In this document: positions 59,685 to 64,000 of the stretch, piece after piece | How the letters are laid out: the number at the start of each line of letters is the position of its first letter | How positions within the stretch are numbered: the first letter of the stretch is position 1 | Origin: Beroe forskalii | Lineage: Eukaryota; Ctenophora; Nuda; Beroida; Beroidae | Direction: 5' to 3' | Assembly (NCBI GenBank): GCA_011033025.1 | Contig: WFMF01000342.1 | Span: 62,001-126,000 of the forward strand | DNA: 64,000 nt | The notes under the pieces: generated by a model | What the model was told of the DNA's origin: nothing | What the model saw: the letters and a program-made list of their open reading frames with translations, nothing else | Databases searched by the model: none | Position numbers and translations under genes: made by a program

Positions 59685-61416
59685 ACACCTGAACCAGAAA
59701 CACACAGCAGGCAAGGATCGAGTGTGAGATTCACATTTTACGTGGACGATGACATTCATTCGCTTAATCGAATCGATTTAAACCGTTTATTGCAAAACAC
59801 CCCCTCAACTGATGAATTAGTAACAAGCTCCCTGCTGCACTGTAGTATAGATTCTCAGAAAACAATAGCTGTCATGTCTTGAACTTAAAGTAATGTACAG
59901 ACTATAGTATTGAACACTGCAGTATAATGCTCTGCATAGAGCACAGGGTTTAGGGAATCAGAGTTGTTGAAATTGACGATATACCCGAAGTTATGAAATT
60001 TTATTGAATTCTTGTATTGAGTCACAAATTATTGTAACTATTGACTATTCTGAGAAATTTTATTTCTAGACCCTGCACATTCCAGAATTCAGAATTTCAG
60101 ACTCTTTAACACTCTCTACACTTTTTTAGAAGCTTGGATTTAAACTTTTATTATAAACTTGAATACATCGGCTGTCTATAATGGATAGAGGAACTGTATA
60201 AAATTGATACGAAGCAATCGCATCATTATAGATTTCAAATTTTTAAAATATAACACACTTTTATTGCACTATTGCATGCTTACAAGTCTTACTACGGTGA
60301 GATTTAGTAGATGTTTGTATGATTGATAAGTATTTATTATTTCTACTTTGCATTGCGAAGATATTTCAAATACTTTTGAATTTTCATTTTTACTTACAGA
60401 AACCCAGAAAAATTGAAACATAGTTTTAAATGTAAATAAATGTATGCGTTAATTTTGTTGATTAGTTTTGAATCTATCATCAAATAAACTGTCGTGTTTG
60501 TTATAACTTATGATTATATCGATTGTATGAATACCATTTGGTTAACTTGACTAGCTTTATTCCAATAACCGGTATTTAAATTTTTGGCGAATACCAATTT
60601 CTGCTAGATATATTAAGAAGATTACTTGAATCGTTTTTCTGTTCCTTTGAAGTATTGGCTATGCTACCTCTTTCTAAAACAGCATGAAATTGGCAGCTCC
60701 TGTAGCCTTTTTGATGGGGTTGCAATTTGCAAAGCTAGTTGGGTTACCGACATTTTATATTATTGTGCATTTAGTTGTCAGAAATATACCAATGCAATTG
60801 TCATTATTAAATGAAATATGATTCCAGAGTTTTATGTGACGTAACTTAATGATTCCATTATAACGAACAAGGTATTCTTTATTTCATTGTAGTGAGGGTT
60901 TTCATTTTGTTCCTATCAAGTTTAAAACAAAATCACTACTTCAGCAAACGCTGGCCCTTTCGACCAATAAATAGTTCGCAACACCCACACTCAGATTTGA
61001 CATTTACACTTCATTACTGAGTTACATGCCATTACATTTGACAGGGATTGTATTATTACTTTATTACCAATATTGGAATCATTGCACTCCTTATCGACTT
61101 ATCGAGTCCTTCTTTGCTTCATTCTCCCTTATTTAGTGCTGCTGAAAGTGTCATTACTTTCTAACTTCGTAGCTCATTACATGTCTTTTCCATCATTTCT
61201 TTCATCCACCAACTTAATTCTCAACTAATTCATTTCTTTCATCCACCAACTTAATTCTCAGCTAATACATTCTTCACAGATCTTTTGAGTAGTTCCTTCC
61301 CTACTCTAACTTCCAACACAAACAGAAATACAAATCTCTCTCCCTAATCTTAAATTGAAATCCTCCCTACCCCTTCCTCTTTATCTAACACCCCTCCCTT
61401 ATGTACTAGCTGTCAG
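59685..61416. other. PTTG1IP-like 3' UTR and intergenic sequence
   Basis: AATAAA occurs at 60483-60488 and a similar AAATAAAT near 60430, either of which could set the 3' end. A 43-bp direct duplication containing TTTCATCCACCAACTTAATT lies near 61200-61270. No gene supported. Confidence 0.45.
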
Positions 61417-61464
61417 TTGTTATGTCAGAGAACGGAGACAGTGACGATCACTTCATGGACACTT

Positions 61465-61684
61465 CAGACCAACCACCCAGAGACCTGTAAGTTTGTGTTT
61501 GTGTGTCGGTTTGTCTGTCAGACCAACCACCCTGAGACGTGTAAGTGTGTGTTTGTGTGTCGGTTTGTCTGTCAGACCAACCACCCAGAGACCTGTAAGT
61601 CTGTGTCTGTGTGTCGGTTTGTCTGTCAGACCAACCTCCCAGAGACCTGTAAGTCTGTGTTTGCCTGTGTGTCGGTTTTTCTGC
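61465..61684. repeat. 54-bp tandem repeat with splice-donor-like core
   Basis: Four units start at 61465, 61519, 61573 and 61627; the last is 4 bp longer. Each contains GAGAC[CG]TGTAAGT and ends in GTCGGTTTGTCTGT. As 54 is a multiple of three, frames stay open and encode an 18-residue repeat (TNHPETCK...VCRFVCQ). I regard this as an array artefact. It lies about 350 bp before the retroelement ORF1. Confidence 0.9.
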
Positions 61685-61730
61685 CAGCCAACCAGAAAGT
61701 ATCTGTTATTGTCTTTTATTTTATCTCAAC

Positions 61731-61805
61731 GTTTACTGTCCGTTTAAAAGTTTACTGTCCGTTTAAAAGTTTACAGTCCGTTTAAAAGTTGACAGTCCAT
61801 CTTAA
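61731..61805. repeat. 19-bp tandem repeat
   Basis: Four copies of GTTTACTGTCCGTTTAAAA, progressively diverged to the right. Confidence 0.88.
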
Positions 61806-62032
61806 AGTTGACTGCATGTCTATTTTTCTCTATACTTGTTTGTCTGTTTGTCTTCTGTCTGTTCCCATTGTTTGTCTTACACTCATAACCATTATCTGAG
61901 ACTTGTAAGTGATTGCAATGTATCGTTACTGCCAGTTGTTTTACATTTCACCACATATCTTCTATCACAACGTTAATTTCTGGTTACTTTCGATTGTTTT
62001 GTCTCCGTTTGATCAGTTTTTTGGTCGCCTAA

Positions 62033-63570
62033 TTTTCCTCACTTACCAAACTTAATCATGAAATACTGGATCAGATTAAAGCCCTGGAAAAGCTAACCAA
62101 GGATCAGTCTAATGCTTTCAACATTGAAGTTGGTAAAGTTATCACTGAACTGAAGTCCAAACAAATCAATGCCTGTTCTGACCCAGTAAACCAGGAAAAT
62201 GGGCCCACAGCTAACAAACCACCTGTTTATAAGTTTAACCCTAGTACTTGCAAGCCAATCAAAGATTATGGAGAAAACTTTCTAACTGAAACAAATCATA
62301 CCCAAGTTTTTAACTTCCTGGAAAACTGCAAGGATTTTCAGACTATCACATCAGGAGGCAGTAGCAGAGATGTTGCGTATTATGGAGAGTTTAGGTATCG
62401 GTATGGAGCTATTCAGCATGATGCTAATCCTGTACCCAAGGCTCTTGAACCTATCATGAAACAATTGTCAACAAAATACCCAAACACAGTTGTTAACTCT
62501 TGCCTCATCACTAAATACAAGAATGGGTCCAATATTTGCCCAAGTCACAGTGATGATGAGGCTTTTTTATTGCCCCTTGCTCTGATATATTTACTCTATC
62601 CATTGGCACAGAAAGACCTATGCTTTTCAAATCTTCCTCAGGGGATGAGCAGTCTATAAGTTTAGCTGACAATAGTCTCCTCTCTTTCTCACGGGCATCA
62701 CAAAACTTTTGGAAACATGAGATACCAGAGAATGGATGCTCCACTACCAGGTACAGCATCACATTCAGACAGTTAGCACCTTATTATCTCAACTCAACAT
62801 TGGTTGTTGGTGATTCCAACACTCAAAACCTCAAATTTGGTGCAGGTAGAAATACATTTGGGGTCTGGATGCCGGGTTGTAGGGTAAAGGCAGGGAAGAT
62901 TGATGATATTCCCAAACCTGATGATTTGGATTATCCATATCGTAACCTGGTAGTACACTGTGGAATTAACGATATAAGGGACAGACATCATCTCCCCATT
63001 CCAGCATTAGCTGGAAAGCTAGAGCAGAAATGTTTGGCCCCTACAGTCCAAATTCCCAGATATGAGAATCTTTGTCAGCTCACTTCTTCCCACTAAGGAC
63101 CCAGGTCTCAATTCAATTGTCTGTGAATTCAATAGGGAATTAGAAGCTTTGTGAGTAGGAATACTAATATGTATATGATCTCTCATGATCACAATCTTGC
63201 AAATAGCTCTGGCTTGCTGGCCCATGATCTGGGACGCCATTACCAGGATGGAGGAGCCAAGGTGTTTGATACTGTGCATCTAGGATCCAGAGGAATCTCA
63301 ATCTTTTGCTCCAATATCAAAAACAGTATTATCAAGAAGAAACCAGCCAATAAGTCTGATGATGTGAATGCTAGAAGTCATCATCCAGCCAACAGCAAAG
63401 CAGTTGACCAAAGCTCTCAGTACTGGAATCCTAATCCCAAATATAGACCTAGCAACCGCCCCCTTCCAGCCCATCCATACCCTTGGACTGGCAATCATCA
63501 AGAAAATTTTCCATCAGGACGCTCTCAAAACTTTGAAATGTATAATTTGAACAATGGATACCAACCCTAA
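62033..63570 (+). pseudogene. Retroelement ORF1: AlkB dioxygenase-SGNH hydrolase, frameshifted
   Basis: Coding sequence runs from 62033 in one frame, moves by one base within the T run at 62563-62568, again at about 63034-63048, and again at about 63148, ending at TAA 63568-63570. The first part (about residues 8-40) is Lys/Glu/Leu-rich and probably helical. The AlkB core has YYGEFRYRYGAI, SCLITKYKNGSNICPSHSDDE with the iron ligands H (62546) and D (62552), LSIGTERPMLF after the frame change, the distal iron ligand H at 62716, and RYSITFR with the 2-oxoglutarate-binding Arg at 62767. The SGNH part has GDSN (nucleophile Ser at 62815), GIND (62962-62973) and the D-x2-H catalytic block (D 63268, H 63277). 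A Pro/Asn-rich tail follows. All expected catalytic residues survive. AlkB enzymes oxidatively remove methyl groups from damaged or modified DNA and RNA; SGNH domains hydrolyse esters. Roles in retrotransposition are inferred. Confidence 0.83.
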
Positions 63571-64000
63571 CCTGGCTACTATGCGTGAACCATGTGAGAA
63601 CTGCTCTAAAGATATCTTCACTCATCAAAAAGTCTTGATGTGTTCATCTTGTAACAAAATTCTGCATCACAAATGTGGTAAACATATTTTTGAATATGAT
63701 CAAACTGTTGACCAGTGGTTTTGCTGTGACTGTCGAGCTATGAAGGTAGTCACATATTCCCCATTTAGTTCCATAAGCTATAATAAATATAGTCCTGATG
63801 ACCCTGAAGCTTATGCTGAGATCGAGAAAATAAAAAATTCTCTAAAAAATTGCCAGCATATGTCTAACAAACTGATAAATGCCAAAAACTTTGGTTTTGA
63901 TAAACGGCCTTTGGCCATTTTTTCTAATAATATTGATGGAATGGCACAAAATTTTGATACTGCACTTGCAAAATTATCCCTGCTTCGCAATAAATTTGAT
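63554..64000 (+). CDS. Retroelement ORF2 (partial): PHD finger and AP-endonuclease start
   Basis: Open from ATG 63554 to the window end, 149 codons, in the frame +1 relative to the end of ORF1 and overlapping it by 17 bases. Residues 14-60 form a C4HC3 PHD finger: C14, C17, C30, C33, H38, C41, C57 and C60, with W55 two residues before C57. A charged linker follows. From about residue 120, PLAIFSNNIDGMAQNFD resembles the first strand of LINE apurinic-like endonucleases. The reverse transcriptase should follow outside the window. PHD fingers usually read histone tails, so it could guide target choice; this is inference. Confidence 0.85.
   Translation, partial: MDTNPNLATMREPCENCSKDIFTHQKVLMCSSCNKILHHKCGKHIFEYDQTVDQWFCCDCRAMKVVTYSPFSSISYNKYSPDDPEAYAEIEKIKNSLKNCQHMSNKLINAKNFGFDKRPLAIFSNNIDGMAQNFDTALAKLSLLRNKFD

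Larger units (their letters stand above)
62033..64000 (+). mobile_element. CR1-type LINE encoding AlkB, SGNH, PHD and endonuclease
   Basis: 5' part of a non-LTR retrotransposon that continues past the window. ORF1 (62033-63570, broken) has a short predicted coiled helix, an AlkB-like dioxygenase and an SGNH hydrolase. ORF2 starts at 63554, overlapping ORF1 by 17 bases, and has a PHD finger followed by the start of an AP-type endonuclease. SGNH ('esterase') and PHD domains are known in CR1-like LINEs; the AlkB domain is not something I know as standard. The 5' boundary is not visible: the frame is simply open from the TAA at 62030-62032 with no ATG before the AlkB core. This would fit 5' truncation. 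Confidence 0.85.

Noticed and set aside
61417..61785. 122-codon frame encoding an 18-residue Cys-containing repeat
   Set aside because: The unit is a 54-bp tandem repeat divisible by three, and the alternative frame is also open; there is no signal peptide or conserved start.
1..64000. CRISPR arrays, bacterial operons or prophage
   Set aside because: Introns, eukaryotic transposons and domain content show animal DNA; the tandem arrays have no spacer structure.

Overview
The window is AT-rich, intron-rich, transposon-rich animal DNA. Spliced genes have GT-AG introns. Recognisable products include a PTTG1IP-like membrane protein, a PKA-inhibitor-like peptide, an SLC35G-like transporter, an M14 carboxypeptidase and a rhodopsin-type receptor. 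This content, with abundant MITEs, hAT-like elements and a CR1-type LINE carrying an SGNH domain, points to an invertebrate metazoan, probably marine. I cannot place it to phylum. One run of exactly 100 N (48334-48433) shows that it is a scaffold of joined contigs.

Layout. 1-3.9 kb: minisatellites and no supported gene. 3.9-5.5 kb (+): the four 3' exons of an SLC35G-like drug/metabolite transporter. 8.7-30.4 kb (-): at least seven exons of an EF-hand protein I do not recognise. Two intronless + strand genes, a divergent class A GPCR (14.6-15.6 kb) and a secreted carboxypeptidase A-like zymogen (15.9-17.2 kb), lie in one of its introns. A broken ORF between LTR-like direct repeats (9.2-11.6 kb) lies in another. 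30.9-31.6 kb: a 21-bp minisatellite. 31.6-39.9 kb: mostly non-coding, with a Harbinger-like MITE. 39.9-40.3 kb (-): a two-exon, 61-residue PKI-like gene. 40.9-42.0 kb: a hAT-type element with 8-bp target duplications.

43.1-57.2 kb holds two versions of one locus on either side of the N gap. Each carries exon 1 of the PTTG1IP-like gene, and they differ mainly by whole transposon insertions, several with visible empty sites in the other copy. The left contig ends at the position equivalent to about 57242, so the arrangement looks like two haplotypes laid in tandem. The rest of the PTTG1IP-like gene (exons 2-5) follows at 58.0-59.7 kb.

62.0-64.0 kb: the 5' part of a non-LTR retrotransposon. Its ORF1 joins an AlkB-type Fe(II)/2-oxoglutarate dioxygenase domain to an SGNH hydrolase domain. 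The overlapping ORF2 begins with a PHD finger and runs into an AP-endonuclease domain cut by the window edge. This AlkB-SGNH-PHD retroelement is the most unusual object here. The copy has three reading-frame breaks in ORF1.
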